A DNA stretch of 64,000 nucleotides from Rudaea sp. 3F27F6 (GTDB lineage Bacteria > Pseudomonadota > Gammaproteobacteria > Xanthomonadales > Rhodanobacteraceae): positions 1 through 64,000 of the forward strand of contig NZ_SCNG01000006.1 of NCBI RefSeq assembly GCF_005503555.1. Reading direction: 5' to 3'. This document shows, piece by piece, positions 52,787-62,617 of this stretch. The notes beneath the pieces were generated by a model. That model saw only the letters and a program-made list of their open reading frames with translations. It was not told where the DNA came from and searched no databases. Position numbers and translations under genes: made by a program. Within the stretch, counting starts at the first letter, position 1. Every line of letters starts with the position of its first letter.

Positions 52787-54667
52787 TCAGCCGGCATTCA
52801 CCAACAGACTGTTGACCCGGCGCACATAAGCGGCCGGGTCGTCGAGCTGTGCGCCTTCGAGAATCTGCGCCTGTTCGAGCAGGAGGAGGCCGAGATCTGC
52901 CGCGTGCGCGGCGTCGCTCTCGCCTTCCAGGCGCCGCACCAAAGCATGCGTCGGATTGATCTCGAGCACGGGCTTCGACTCGGGCACGTCGTGGCCGGCC
53001 TGCTTGAGCAGACGCTGCATCGCCATGCCCATGTCGTTCTCGTCGAGCACGAGGCAGGACGGCGAATCGGTCAGGCGCGAGGACACGCGCACGTCGCGCA
53101 CGCGCTCGCCGAGCAGTTCTTTGAGCTTCGACACGATACCTTCGGCGGCCTTCTCGGCTTCCTTGCGCTGCGCTTCGTTGCTGCCGCCGAACTTGGAGAG
53201 GTCGAGATCGCCCTTGGCGACGTTGCGCAGCTTCTTGCCGGCGTATTCGGTCAGATAGCTCGACATCCAGTCGTCGATGCGTTCGTACATCAGCAGCACT
53301 TCGATACCGTGCGCCTTCAGCGCTTCGAGCTGCGGGCTGCCCTTGGCCGCGGCATAGCCATCGGCGGTCAGGTAGTAGATCGAATCCTGGTCGGCCTTCA
53401 TGCGGCCGATGTAGTCGTCGAGCGAAACGGTCTGCGCGGCGCCGTCACCCTGAGTCGAGGCAAAGCGCAGCAGTTTGGCGATGCGCTCCTTGTTGGCGAA
53501 GTCTTCGGCCACGCCCTCTTTGAACACGCCGCCAAACTCTTTCCAGAACGTCGCGAACTTTTCGGGCTCGTCCTTGGCAAGCTTGTCGAGCAGATCGAGC
53601 ACGCGCTTCGTGCACGCCGCCTTGAGTTTTTCCAGGTTGCGATTCTGCTGCAGGATTTCGCGACTCACGTTGAGCGGCAGATCGTCGGAATCGACCACGC
53701 CGCGGACGAAGCGCAGATAGGCCGGCAGCAATTGCTCGGCCGCATCCATGATAAAGACGCGCTTGACGTAGAGCTTCAGGCCTTTGCGGTCGTCGCGGCC
53801 GCCGCCGAAGAAATCGAACGGCGACTTGGCCGGGATGTAGAGCAGCGAGGTGAAATTCTGGTTGCCTTCGACACGGTTGTGCGACCACGCGAGCGGATCG
53901 TTGAAATCGTGCGAAATGTGCTTGTAGAAATTCTGGTAGTCCTCGTCCTTGAGTTCGGACTTCGGCCGCGTCCACAGCGCCGATGCCTGGTTGACGACTT
54001 CCCATTCCTCGGTCGGCTTGCCATCGTTCTCCTTCGGCATGCGGATCGGAAAGCCGATGTGGTCCGAATAGCGCGCAATCAGGCTGCGCAGCTGCCAGCT
54101 CTGCAGGAATTCGTCCTCGTCGGCCTTGAGATGCAGGGTTACCGCGGTGCCGCGCGCGGCCGAAGCGACCGTCTCCAGGGTGTATTCGCCGGTGCCGGCG
54201 GATTCCCAACGCACGCCGTCGTCCGCCTGCGCGCCGGCTTTGCGCGTGGTCAGCGTCACCTTGTCGGCGACGACGAAGGCTGAGTAGAAACCGACGCCGA
54301 ACTGGCCGATCAGGTTTGCATCGGCTTTCTGCTCGCTCGACAGCGCCTCGAGATACTTGCGCGTGCCGGAACTGGCGATCGTGCCGATGTTGGCGATGAC
54401 TTCGTCGCGCGTCATGCCGATACCGTTGTCACGGATGGTCAGCGTGCGCGCGTCCTTGTCCACGCTGATATCGATGCGCAGTTCGCTGTCGCCGCTGAGC
54501 AACTCCGGCTTACCGATCGCCTCGAAGCGCAGCTTGTCGCAGGCATCCGAGGCATTCGAGATCAGCTCGCGCAGGAAGATTTCCTTGTGCGAGTAGAGAG
54601 AATGGGTGACCAGATGCAGGACCTGGGCGACTTCGGCTTCGAACTTATGGGTTTGCGCGGCTGACAC
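52787..54667 (-). CDS. htpG: Molecular chaperone HtpG (Hsp90 family)
   Basis: 626 residues. Dimeric ATP-dependent chaperone in the cytoplasm. N-terminal ATPase motifs: [33 protein letters not shown] and [11 protein letters not shown]. The middle domain carries [12 protein letters not shown] with the catalytic-loop Arg/Gln, and the dimerisation domain includes [14 protein letters not shown] choose GTG 54667, because AGGAAG lies 8 nt upstream and the N-terminus then aligns with the family; TTG 54688 is an in-frame alternative. A sigma-32-like promoter sits upstream. Divergent from the phosphate transporter. Confidence 0.96.
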   Translation of the reverse strand: MSAAQTHKFEAEVAQVLHLVTHSLYSHKEIFLRELISNASDACDKLRFEAIGKPELLSGDSELRIDISVDKDARTLTIRDNGIGMTRDEVIANIGTIASSGTRKYLEALSSEQKADANLIGQFGVGFYSAFVVADKVTLTTRKAGAQADDGVRWESAGTGEYTLETVASAARGTAVTLHLKADEDEFLQSWQLRSLIARYSDHIGFPIRMPKENDGKPTEEWEVVNQASALWTRPKSELKDEDYQNFYKHISHDFNDPLAWSHNRVEGNQNFTSLLYIPAKSPFDFFGGGRDDRKGLKLYVKRVFIMDAAEQLLPAYLRFVRGVVDSDDLPLNVSREILQQNRNLEKLKAACTKRVLDLLDKLAKDEPEKFATFWKEFGGVFKEGVAEDFANKERIAKLLRFASTQGDGAAQTVSLDDYIGRMKADQDSIYYLTADGYAAAKGSPQLEALKAHGIEVLLMYERIDDWMSSYLTEYAGKKLRNVAKGDLDLSKFGGSNEAQRKEAEKAAEGIVSKLKELLGERVRDVRVSSRLTDSPSCLVLDENDMGMAMQRLLKQAGHDVPESKPVLEINPTHALVRRLEGESDAAHAADLGLLLLEQAQILEGAQLDDPAAYVRRVNSLLVNAG

Positions 54668-54701
54668 GGATAAGGCTTCCTGATTCAACGAGATGCGTGA
54701 C

Positions 54702-54729
54702 GGTAGGGCCGAGGCGGCGCGATTTCAAG
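54702..54729 (-). promoter_or_regulatory. Heat-shock (sigma-32-type) promoter of htpG
   Basis: Reading the minus strand, CTTGAAA (54729-54723) is followed after 14 bp by CCCTACC (54708-54702), matching the sigma-32 -35 consensus fully and the CCCCATnT -10 in its core. Transcription would start near 54695, giving a leader of about 28 nt that contains the AGGAAG ribosome-binding site and supports GTG 54667 as start. Confidence 0.65.
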
Positions 54730-54795
54730 CGCGCTGTAATAAATCGGGAACAATCGGCTCGGAAGATGGCGGCCCCGGCCCTGAGGATCTCCGCC

Positions 54796-56406
54796 ATGAG
54801 CACCGTCGCAGCCGAAGCCGTTTCCCTGCCTGCATCGCGACCGCAACTCGATCACAAACCGGGTAGCGCCACGACCCTGGTGTTTCTCGCCCTGCTCGCG
54901 GTCGGCCTCGGCTATACCGCCTGGAGCCTCGTCGTCGACATCGGCAGCACCGGTATGCGCGCGACGACTTGGGTGCCGTTCCTGCTGCTCGGCGTGGCCC
55001 TGCTGATCGCACTCGGCTTCGAGTTCGTCAACGGTTTCCACGACACCGCAAACGCCGTGGCGACCGTGATCTACACGCATTCGCTGCCGGCCAACGTCGC
55101 CGTGATCTGGTCCGGCCTGTTCAACTTCCTCGGCGTGCTGTTCTCTTCGGGCGCGGTCGCCTTCGGCGTGATCTCGCTGCTGCCGGTCGAACTGATCCTG
55201 CAGGTCGGCTCGGGAGCGGGCTTCGCGATGGTCTTCGCCCTGCTGATCGCCGCGATCCTGTGGAATCTCGGCACCTGGTATCTCGGCCTGCCCGCCTCGT
55301 CGTCGCATACGCTGATCGGCTCGATCATCGGCGTCGGCATCGCCAACGCGCTGATGCACGGACGCGACGGTACGAGCGGCGTGGACTGGACGCAGGCGAC
55401 GAAGATCGGCTGGTCGCTGCTGGTCTCGCCGCTGGTCGGCTTCATCTGTGCGGCGCTGCTGCTCTACGTACTCAAAGCCTTCGTCAAGAACCGCGAGCTG
55501 TATCAGGAGCCAAAAGGCAACACGCCGCCACCGTGGTGGATTCGCGGCCTGCTCGTGCTCACCTGCACCGGCGTGTCGTTCGCCCACGGCTCGAACGACG
55601 GCCAGAAAGGCATGGGCCTGATCATGTTGATCCTGATCGGCACGGTGCCGATGGCCTATGCGCTGAATCGCGCGATGCCGGTCGATCAGATGACGCCGTT
55701 CGTCGCAATGGCGACCACGACCCAGGCCTCGCTGAACAAATATGCCACCGGCCCCGCGCCGGCGGATCCGCGCAAGACGCTGTCGGATTATGTGCGCACT
55801 CATTCCTGGAACGATCAGGTCGTACCGGCGCTCAGCGCGGTGACCGGCGAGATCGGCGCGCAGGTCAAAGCCAGCGGCACCTTCGCCAAGCTGCCGGTGC
55901 AGTCGGTCGCGAACGTGCGCAACGACATGTATCTCGCCTCCGAAGCGATGCGCTTCCTCGACAAGGACACGCACAGCTCGGTGTTCGACGCGGACACGAA
56001 GAATAATCTCGGCGCGTTCAAGCAGCAGATCGACAGCTCGACCAAGTTCATTCCGCTCTGGGTTAAAGTCGCGGTCGCCATCGCCCTCGGTCTTGGCACG
56101 ATGATCGGCTGGAAGCGCATCGTCGTAACCATCGGCGAAAAGATCGGCAAGACCCACCTGACCTATGCGCAGGGCGCGAGCGCCGAGCTCGTCGCGATGA
56201 CGACGATCGCCGCGGCCGACATGTACGGCCTGCCCGTCTCGACCACGCACGTGCTGTCCTCGGGCGTCGCCGGCACAATGGCGGCGAACCGCTCGGGCCT
56301 GCAGCTCGGCACGCTGCGCAATCTCGCCATGGCCTGGGTGCTGACCCTGCCTGCGGCGATCCTGCTGTCCGGCACGCTCTACTGGCTGTTCAGCCGCATC
56401 ACTTGA
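54796..56406 (+). CDS. PiT-family inorganic phosphate transporter
   Basis: 536 residues. Twelve-helix arrangement of two PHO4/PiT halves, with signatures GFEFVNGFHDTANAVATVIYT in the first half and VSFAHGSNDGQKGMG in the second. The loop between them (about 290-430) is long and soluble. Takes up phosphate, as metal-phosphate, with protons or sodium. ATG 54796 follows GAGGAT. The insert and length (536 vs ~500 in PitA) are within family range. A hairpin lies 13 bp after the stop. Confidence 0.93.
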   Translation: MSTVAAEAVSLPASRPQLDHKPGSATTLVFLALLAVGLGYTAWSLVVDIGSTGMRATTWVPFLLLGVALLIALGFEFVNGFHDTANAVATVIYTHSLPANVAVIWSGLFNFLGVLFSSGAVAFGVISLLPVELILQVGSGAGFAMVFALLIAAILWNLGTWYLGLPASSSHTLIGSIIGVGIANALMHGRDGTSGVDWTQATKIGWSLLVSPLVGFICAALLLYVLKAFVKNRELYQEPKGNTPPPWWIRGLLVLTCTGVSFAHGSNDGQKGMGLIMLILIGTVPMAYALNRAMPVDQMTPFVAMATTTQASLNKYATGPAPADPRKTLSDYVRTHSWNDQVVPALSAVTGEIGAQVKASGTFAKLPVQSVANVRNDMYLASEAMRFLDKDTHSSVFDADTKNNLGAFKQQIDSSTKFIPLWVKVAVAIALGLGTMIGWKRIVVTIGEKIGKTHLTYAQGASAELVAMTTIAAADMYGLPVSTTHVLSSGVAGTMAANRSGLQLGTLRNLAMAWVLTLPAAILLSGTLYWLFSRIT

Positions 56407-56418
56407 GATACCAGGCGA

Positions 56419-56446
56419 CAAGCGGCGGCACACACACCGCCGCTTG
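56419..56446. terminator. Convergent hairpin between the phosphate transporter and TonB receptor genes
   Basis: CAAGCGGCGG (56419-56428), loop CACACACA, CCGCCGCTTG (56437-56446). Perfect 10-bp stem placed between two gene ends, 13 bp from both stops. No T run. Confidence 0.6.
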
Positions 56447-56458
56447 CGCCGTCCGCTC

Positions 56459-58873
56459 TTACCAGCGCAATACGGCCTTGCCGTAAACGTAGGCACCGTT
56501 GAAACCGAACGGCGAGTAGCTCGTATAGGGCAACTGGCCGTTCTGCGTGTTGGCGAAGATCGTCTTGTCCGGGTACTCGTTGGTGATGTTATCCGCGCCG
56601 ATGGTGAAGTCCCAGCGATCGAGGTGGTACGTGCCGGAGAGATTGAGCAGCACCTTCGCACTGTAGGTCTGGTCGAGTGCCGGGTTGCTTGCATTGAGCA
56701 CGGTTACGTCGCCGTAGCGGGTCGCATCGCCGCGCAAGGTGAAGCTGCCGATGGTCCAGTCCGCACCGAGGGTGTACTTGTTGCGCGGCGAACCGACGGT
56801 CAGACGCCCGATCTCGTCACGCGTTACGCGCGGGAAGACGAAACCGTTCTGCGCGAGAATCGGCGGATTCGGCTGAATACGCAGCACGTCGGTCTTGTTG
56901 TAGTTGCCGGCGAGGCTCAAATTCAGCGTCCCGGCACGATCGAAATCGAGCTTGTAGTTGACCACCGCATCGATGCCGCGTGTGCGCGTATCCGCGGCAT
57001 TGGTGAAATAACGGCCGCCCTGCACGCCCGGAAAACCGTGGGCCTGCAGATATGCCTGCACCGCGGGACTATTCAAATTGCCCGACAGAATGATGCGGTC
57101 GTCGACCGTGATCTGATACGCGTCGATCGTCGCCGACAAGGCCTCGGTGGGCTGCAGCACGAGACCCAGGCTGTAGTTGCGCGACTTCTCCGCCTTCAGC
57201 GGCTCGGCGCCAAGCGCGATCGCCGCCGGATCGGTCACGGCGAAGGTGCGGATGTTCTGGAACTGCGAGCCGGTCGGCGTCGACACCAGGTTACTCGACG
57301 TGGTCGAGAAATATTCCTGCGCGAGCGAGGGCGCGCGGAAGCCGTTCGATATGGTGGCGCGCAGCGCGACCGCCTCGGTGAACTGGTAGCGCAACGATAG
57401 CTTTCCGGACAGCGCGCTGCCGAAGTCGCTGTAGTCCTCCCAGCGTCCGGCCAGACCGGCGGAGAGCTTGTCGGTCAGATTGGTTTCGAGATCGAAGTAC
57501 GCGGCGTAGCTATGGCGGCTGTGCGAACCCGAATCGCCGGGCTGGAACCCAGGGAAAACCTGGGCGCCGGTCTGGTAGTACGACGCCGGCTCGCCGGGCG
57601 AAATTTCATAGGTCTCGTGGCGGTATTCGGCACCGAAGGCAACGGTCACCGGATTCGGCAGAAAGCCGACGCTCACGTCCTTGTTGAAGTCCGCGTTGAG
57701 CACGCCCTGCTCGTTCTTCAGCGCCCCGTCGTAGAAGCGGGTCGGACTGGCAGCGCCGAGATTCGTGTTGAGACTGTGCGCGATGTCGATCGTCAGGCGG
57801 TTGTAGCCGTAGTCGGCGCTCAGATCGTAGTGCCAGCCGTCGCCGACGAGGCCGCGCAGGCCGACGATGCCTTGGCGGTCCTGCACGTTGAACAACTCCA
57901 GTGGCAGGAATCCGTTCGGATAGATCGACAGAATATTGCGGCTGTCGCCCGCCGCACGAAACAGGCCGTTCGACGTCGAGTTGCGGTTGCTCGCGTCGAC
58001 GATCCCGTACAAGGTGGCGTCTTCGCCGAGCTTGTATTCGCTGTTGAGTGCAAGCTGGTACTGATCGAGTTGCGGATCGCCGAAACGCTGCGCGACGACA
58101 CCGGGCGGCGGCGCGGTGACCGGGCGCACGGTCACGCCGGGCGCCAGCACGTAGGGCTGGGCGCGATCGGTTTGGTCCTGGCCGAGATACTGTGCCGACA
58201 GATGCACCCAGCCGCGATCGCCAAGCTTGAAGCCGATATCGCCGCCGGCGAGCACTTGGGCGCCGTCGCCGGCGCTGTACTGGCCGGTCTGCAAGGTGGC
58301 ACTGCCGTGTTCGCTGCCGCTCTTGAGCACGATGTTGACCACGCCTGCAATTGCGTCGGAACCGTACTGCGCCGACGCGCCGTCACGCAGCACTTCGACG
58401 CGTTCGATCGCCGCGATCGGGATCGCATTGAGATCGACCGGCGCCGAGCCGCGCCCCTGGCTGCCGTTGACGTTGACCAGCGCCGAAGAATGCCAACGCT
58501 TGCCGTTGACGAGCACGAGCACCTGATCCGGCGAGAGTCCGCGCAGCTGCGCCGGGCGCACGGCATCGGTGCCGTCGACCAAAGCCGGACGCGGGAAATT
58601 AAGCGACGGCACCACACGCGCCAGCGCCGTGGCCAGTTCCGTCGTGCCGGTCGCCTGCAGCGCCTCGGGCGTGACGATATCGATCGGTGACAGCGACTCG
58701 GCCACGGTGCGGTTGAGCGCGCGCGTGCCGGTGACGATGACGGTTTCGAGATTCTGCTGCTGCGGCTGGGCCGCCGCGGGGGTGGCCTGCTGGGCACGTG
58801 CGGCCTGACTGGCCGCCAAGGCGGCAACGATGGCGACGGCGAGGCTGCAATTCGACGGGAAACGGGCTGACAT
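56459..58873 (-). CDS. TonB-dependent outer-membrane receptor
   Basis: 804 residues. Signal peptide ending ASQAARAQ; plug domain from about 45 (NLETVIVTGTRALNRTVAESLSPIDIV, a TonB-box-like ETVIVTGTR start) to 170, then a 22-strand barrel ending in ...YVYGKAVLRW with terminal aromatic residue. ATG 58873 follows AGGAGT. Typical substrates are siderophores, cobalamin, sugars or peptides; the plug does not reveal which. No ABC-transporter or regulator neighbour helps. It runs in the same direction as rplS but a terminator separates them. Confidence 0.92.
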   Translation of the reverse strand: MSARFPSNCSLAVAIVAALAASQAARAQQATPAAAQPQQQNLETVIVTGTRALNRTVAESLSPIDIVTPEALQATGTTELATALARVVPSLNFPRPALVDGTDAVRPAQLRGLSPDQVLVLVNGKRWHSSALVNVNGSQGRGSAPVDLNAIPIAAIERVEVLRDGASAQYGSDAIAGVVNIVLKSGSEHGSATLQTGQYSAGDGAQVLAGGDIGFKLGDRGWVHLSAQYLGQDQTDRAQPYVLAPGVTVRPVTAPPPGVVAQRFGDPQLDQYQLALNSEYKLGEDATLYGIVDASNRNSTSNGLFRAAGDSRNILSIYPNGFLPLELFNVQDRQGIVGLRGLVGDGWHYDLSADYGYNRLTIDIAHSLNTNLGAASPTRFYDGALKNEQGVLNADFNKDVSVGFLPNPVTVAFGAEYRHETYEISPGEPASYYQTGAQVFPGFQPGDSGSHSRHSYAAYFDLETNLTDKLSAGLAGRWEDYSDFGSALSGKLSLRYQFTEAVALRATISNGFRAPSLAQEYFSTTSSNLVSTPTGSQFQNIRTFAVTDPAAIALGAEPLKAEKSRNYSLGLVLQPTEALSATIDAYQITVDDRIILSGNLNSPAVQAYLQAHGFPGVQGGRYFTNAADTRTRGIDAVVNYKLDFDRAGTLNLSLAGNYNKTDVLRIQPNPPILAQNGFVFPRVTRDEIGRLTVGSPRNKYTLGADWTIGSFTLRGDATRYGDVTVLNASNPALDQTYSAKVLLNLSGTYHLDRWDFTIGADNITNEYPDKTIFANTQNGQLPYTSYSPFGFNGAYVYGKAVLRW

Positions 58874-59190
58874 GGGCGACTCCTGCTGCTGCGAAAATGC
58901 GGGCGCAATCAGGAACAAGGAGAAATGTCGCGGATGCCTTTGTGGCCCGACGCCTCCCCCGTTGGGCTGCTGCGTCGCACCAAAATAGTCCCGAAGTAAA
59001 ATTTTTGCAAAATTGCCGGAGCTTATAAGGATCGCCGGATTCGTTATGGCGGCTCAGCGCCGGTTTTTCGAACCTGCAGAAAAGACAAAGCGGCCGCCAT
59101 TACTGGCGGCCGCTTTGGACGAGGAGCACAGACGCGACTCAATGCTCCAAGAAGGAATCCGGCGAGGATCCGGACGCCGGATTGTAAGTC
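58874..59190. other. 317-bp intergenic region between the TonB receptor and rplS
   Basis: No supportable gene. It contains the receptor's leader (AGGAGT ribosome-binding site next to 58873), an AT-rich stretch near 58980-59030 (AAAATTTTTGCAAAATTGCC) that may hold the receptor promoter, and the rplS terminator at 59087-59116. Confidence 0.6.
59087..59116 (-). terminator. Terminator of the rpsP-rimM-trmD-rplS operon
   Basis: AAAGCGGCCGCCA (59087-59099), loop TTAC, TGGCGGCCGCTTT (59104-59116): a perfect 13-bp stem. On the minus strand it is followed by GTCTTTTCTG, a modest U-rich tail, 74 bp after the rplS stop. Confidence 0.8.
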
Positions 59191-59562
59191 TTACTCTTCG
59201 TTGGCAGTGGCGTGCTTGGACAGATCTTCCTGAATGCGCGCCGCTTTGCCTTCGAGACCACGCAAGTAGTACAGCTTGGCGCCACGCACCTTGCCGCGAC
59301 GCTTGACGTTGACCGAGTCGATCGTCGGGCTGTGCGACTGAAACACGCGCTCGACGCCGAAACCGTGCGAAATCTTGCGCACCGTGAAGGCCGAATTGAG
59401 GCCCGCGTTCTTCTTCGCGATGACCACGCCTTCGTAGGCCTGCACGCGCTCGCGGTTGCCTTCCTTCACCTTGACGTTGACGACGACCGTATCGCCCGGG
59501 CTGAACTCCGGCAGTTTACGGCTGATCTGGGATGCTTCGAATTGTTGGAGGAGATTGCTCAT
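59191..59562 (-). CDS. rplS: 50S ribosomal protein L19
   Basis: 123 residues from ATG 59562 ([12 protein letters not shown], the family N-terminus; a GTG four codons earlier is unlikely). Core [25 protein letters not shown] and the [33 protein letters not shown] block are diagnostic. L19 lies at the interface of the two subunits. Last gene of the conserved rpsP-rimM-trmD-rplS operon, 67 bp after trmD. Confidence 0.97.
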   Translation of the reverse strand: MSNLLQQFEASQISRKLPEFSPGDTVVVNVKVKEGNRERVQAYEGVVIAKKNAGLNSAFTVRKISHGFGVERVFQSHSPTIDSVNVKRRGKVRGAKLYYLRGLEGKAARIQEDLSKHATANEE

Positions 59563-59629
59563 AACACGAGTCACTCAAGTTGGATGGGATTATATGCTTA
59601 GTTTTGGGTCGCGCTGACGACCAACTTCA

Positions 59630-60370
59630 CTACTTTTTCGTATCTTTCTGAAATTCAAGCAAAAATAAATTTTCTTCCGGTTTCAGTGCGACCCTGGCCA
59701 GCAAGTCGGGCCGGCGCTGCCAGGTACGTCCAAGTGCCTGTTTCCGCCGCCATTTTGCAATGGCCGCGTGGTCCCCCGAAAGCAACACGGGCGGTACCTC
59801 GCCGAGCTCATGCGCCAATGGCCGCGTGTAATGCGGACAATCGAGCAAGCCGTCCGAAAACGAATCCTGCTGGGCCGAAGCCGCATCGTTGAGCGCACCG
59901 TCCTGCAACCGTCCGATCGCATCGATCAGCACCGCCGCGGCAAGTTCGCCACCCGAAAGCACGTAGTCGCCGATCGAAATTTCCTCGTCGACTTCATGCT
60001 CGATCAGGCGCTCGTCCACCGCTTCGTAGCGTCCGCACAGGAGGATCAAACGTTCTTCTCGTGCGAGATCGCGCACCTTGTCCTGCGTGAGCCGCGTTCC
60101 CTGCGGACTCAGGTAAATCGTTTTGGCCGGCTTCGCATCCGCCGCCCGCGCCGCACGCAGCGCATGGCGCAACGGATCGATCAGCATGACCATGCCGGGA
60201 CCGCCGCCGAACGGCCGCTCGTCAACGCGCCGATATGCATCGGTCGCATAGTCGCGCGGATTCCAGCCGTGCACCGCGAGCAAACCGCGTTCCTGTGCCC
60301 GCCCGACCACGCCGATTCTGGCCGCGGCGTCGACGAACTCGGGAAACAGCGTGATTACGTCGACGCGCAC
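59630..60370 (-). CDS. trmD: tRNA (guanine37-N1)-methyltransferase
   Basis: 246 residues. Methylates G37 of tRNAs reading CNN codons, guarding against +1 frameshifts. SPOUT knot motifs: [20 protein letters not shown] (with the conserved triple Gly) and [20 protein letters not shown] (the deep trefoil knot). GTG 60370 starts two bases after the rimM stop and is preferred; a TTG 21 bp upstream inside rimM would add seven residues. Confidence 0.96.
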   Translation of the reverse strand: MRVDVITLFPEFVDAAARIGVVGRAQERGLLAVHGWNPRDYATDAYRRVDERPFGGGPGMVMLIDPLRHALRAARAADAKPAKTIYLSPQGTRLTQDKVRDLAREERLILLCGRYEAVDERLIEHEVDEEISIGDYVLSGGELAAAVLIDAIGRLQDGALNDAASAQQDSFSDGLLDCPHYTRPLAHELGEVPPVLLSGDHAAIAKWRRKQALGRTWQRRPDLLARVALKPEENLFLLEFQKDTKK

Positions 60371-60372
60371 GC

Positions 60373-60888
60373 TCAGAAATCCGCATCCCAATCGACGACG
60401 ATCTTGCCGCCTTCGATATCGACTTGCTTGACGAATTCGCCGGTCACGAACGGCACCAGACGCTCCCGATCGCCGTCCTTCGCGACGAGCACGTCGTTCG
60501 CGCCGGTCGAGAACAGATGGCTGACCTTGCCGAACGCAACGCCTTCGAGATTGAAGACATCGAGCCCTTCGAGATCGACCCAGTAGTACTCGCCGTGTTT
60601 CGGTTTCGGCAAGGCGGAACGCAGAACGCGGATCTCGGCGCCGATCAGGGCCGCCGCAGCATCGCGGCTGTCGACGCCGGGCAGACGGGCAACGATGCCC
60701 TTGCCCTGCGCCCTGCCCTTCACATTCGCATATTCGACTGCGGCGTCGGCCATGCCGACGAACCAGGGCGAATACTTGAAGATCCGGATGCGCGGTTCGC
60801 TGTAGGACTCGAGCTTGACCCAGCCTTCGACGCCGTACAGGCCGACGATCTTGCCGAGGACCAGCTGCTTCTCGTCAGGCGCGGCCAT
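60373..60888 (-). CDS. rimM: Ribosome maturation factor RimM
   Basis: 171 residues. N-terminal OB-like domain ([23 protein letters not shown]) and C-terminal PRC-barrel ([43 protein letters not shown]). It binds ribosomal protein S19 during 30S assembly. ATG 60888 gives the usual start; the frame is open far upstream through rpsP but with no similarity. Confidence 0.95.
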   Translation of the reverse strand: MAAPDEKQLVLGKIVGLYGVEGWVKLESYSEPRIRIFKYSPWFVGMADAAVEYANVKGRAQGKGIVARLPGVDSRDAAAALIGAEIRVLRSALPKPKHGEYYWVDLEGLDVFNLEGVAFGKVSHLFSTGANDVLVAKDGDRERLVPFVTGEFVKQVDIEGGKIVVDWDADF

Positions 60889-60908
60889 CTTCACGGCCTC
60901 GCGCGGAA

Positions 60909-61169
60909 TCAGGCAGCGGCCTTGGCCTGCTTGCCGGCTTCCTTGAGCAGCGTGCGCACCTTGTCGCTGAGCTGCGCGCCCTTGGCGACCCAGTTGTTCA
61001 CGCGCTCGACGTCGAGCTGCAGGCGCGTTTCCTTGCCGGCCGCGACCGGGTTGAAGAAACCCACGCGCTCGATGTTGCGGCCGTCGCGCGCCTTGCGCTC
61101 GTCGGCGACGATGATGTGATAGAACGGCCGGCCTTTGGCGCCGCCGCGGGAAAGACGAATCTTGACCAT
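60909..61169 (-). CDS. rpsP: 30S ribosomal protein S16
   Basis: 86 residues, [25 protein letters not shown] at the N-terminus and GFFNPVA in the middle, both diagnostic. The C-terminal AGKQAKAAA tail is typical of gammaproteobacteria. First gene of the operon; it begins at ATG 61169, 20 bp upstream of rimM. Confidence 0.97.
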   Translation of the reverse strand: MVKIRLSRGGAKGRPFYHIIVADERKARDGRNIERVGFFNPVAAGKETRLQLDVERVNNWVAKGAQLSDKVRTLLKEAGKQAKAAA

Positions 61170-61471
61170 GTTTATTTCTCGAGAATTTATCGGGTACGGA
61201 TTTAGCCCCGAGCCCGGCCGCGAGCATCGCAGCACGTCCGCATAGCGCGGACAACAGATTCGGGGACCGCGCATTTTAGCCGAATTTGAAAAAAAATAAA
61301 GCCTTTTCAGCGATGTGCGCGAAGTGGTCGCGTAAGCTCGCCATTGCGTGCCGGCAAATTGCCGCGAAGCCCGTCGTTTCAAACACGGATTGACAAGCCC
61401 GCAGGCGCTGCACACACTCCCACGTCCCGTGCGCCGGGCCCTTGTCGATCAACGTTTTCCAGGAATTTCCT
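61170..61471. other. 302-bp divergent region between rpsP and glk
   Basis: No supportable gene. An AT-rich patch at 61273-61306 contains TAAAAT (minus strand, 61278-61273), a candidate -10 box for the rpsP operon, next to an A/T run. The ffh gene, often upstream of rpsP, is absent here. Confidence 0.5.
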
Positions 61472-62458
61472 TTGAGCCCAGCCCCCGCCGCCGACACCCC
61501 TTTCATCGCTGCCGACGTCGGCGGCACCCATGCCCGCCTCGCCCTCGTCCGCTTCACCGCGCAAGGCGCCGTGTCGATCCTGCACTACTCGGAATATATC
61601 TGCGCGGAATACCCCGACCTCGCGACAATCCTGCGCACCTTTATCGAGACGCACGGTTCGTCCGACACGGTCAGCGCCGCGATTGCGATCGCCGGGCTGC
61701 AGGACGGCGACAATCTCATCAACCCGAACCTGCCCTGGCACGTGTCGCTGTCGCAAACGCGGCAAGCCGCGCGGCTCAAGGACCTCGCTCTGATCAACGA
61801 CTTCGAAGCGCTCGCGCACGCCGCGCCGCATATCGATCTCGCCTCGGCGCAGCTGCTCAGCGGACAGCCGGTCGATCCGTCCAAGGTGACCACGCTCGTG
61901 GTCGGCCCGGGCACGGGCTTCGGCCAGGCCGTACGCATCCCGCATCAGCCGCGCCCGGTCGTGATCACGAGCGAGGCCGGGCATGCCGCGCTCGCGCCGG
62001 GCAACGAGCTCGAAATCGACATCCTGCGCGAGCTGTTCAAGCGCTGGCCGCACGTCGATCGCGAACGCGCGGTGTCGGGCCCCGGCCTGCTCAATCTCTA
62101 CGAATGCATCTGCATCCTGCACGGCGTGCCGGCCCTGCTGCGCACGCCGGCCGACGTGACCTCGGCCGCGCTCGCGAACGCGAATCCGCAGGCGGTGACC
62201 GCGCTCAACGTGTTCTGCGGCCTGCTTGGCAGCCTCGTCGGCGATCTCGTCCTCGCCTACAACGCGCGCGCCGTGTTCCTCGCCGGCGGCATCCCCTCGC
62301 GCATCCGCTCGTTCCTGCCGACGAGCAAGTTCGTCGCCCGTTATCACAACAAGGGCGCGCTCGGCGAAGTGATCAAGCACGTGCCGATCTGGCTGATCGA
62401 ACACGGCCAGCTCGGCCTGATCGGCGCGGCCGCGTGGTACCAGGATCACAACGCGTAA
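61472..62458 (+). CDS. glk: Glucokinase
   Basis: 328 residues. Phosphorylates glucose with ATP. ROK/Glk signatures: FIAADVGGTHARLALVRF (phosphate loop), LINDFEALAHA, VVGPGTGFGQA and ITSEAGHAALAP, with FLAGGIPSRI near the C-terminus. I choose TTG 61472, which has AGGAA 7 nt upstream; TTG 61442 is in frame but lacks a ribosome-binding site. Feeds glucose-6-phosphate to central metabolism. It is divergent from rpsP and lies 159 bp upstream of the epimerase gene. Confidence 0.94.
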   Translation: MSPAPAADTPFIAADVGGTHARLALVRFTAQGAVSILHYSEYICAEYPDLATILRTFIETHGSSDTVSAAIAIAGLQDGDNLINPNLPWHVSLSQTRQAARLKDLALINDFEALAHAAPHIDLASAQLLSGQPVDPSKVTTLVVGPGTGFGQAVRIPHQPRPVVITSEAGHAALAPGNELEIDILRELFKRWPHVDRERAVSGPGLLNLYECICILHGVPALLRTPADVTSAALANANPQAVTALNVFCGLLGSLVGDLVLAYNARAVFLAGGIPSRIRSFLPTSKFVARYHNKGALGEVIKHVPIWLIEHGQLGLIGAAAWYQDHNA

Positions 62459-62617
62459 ACCGATGCGGCAGCCCCGCTCTCGAATCCTTATGCAGTCGAG
62501 AGCGCAGAAAAGCGGATCGGTTCCGCAAAAACGCAAACCCAAGATCGAACCCTGTTGCCTTATTCGCGCGCATCGATTCTGATCCGCATCGCCCGCCTCC
62601 CAACGTTTCTCGATCGC

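Noticed and set aside
54685-56694. 669-codon minus-strand open frame opposite the phosphate transporter
   Set aside because: It lies antisense to a clear PiT gene, its translation is Arg/His/Asp-rich without motifs, and it arises from the high third-position GC of the real gene.
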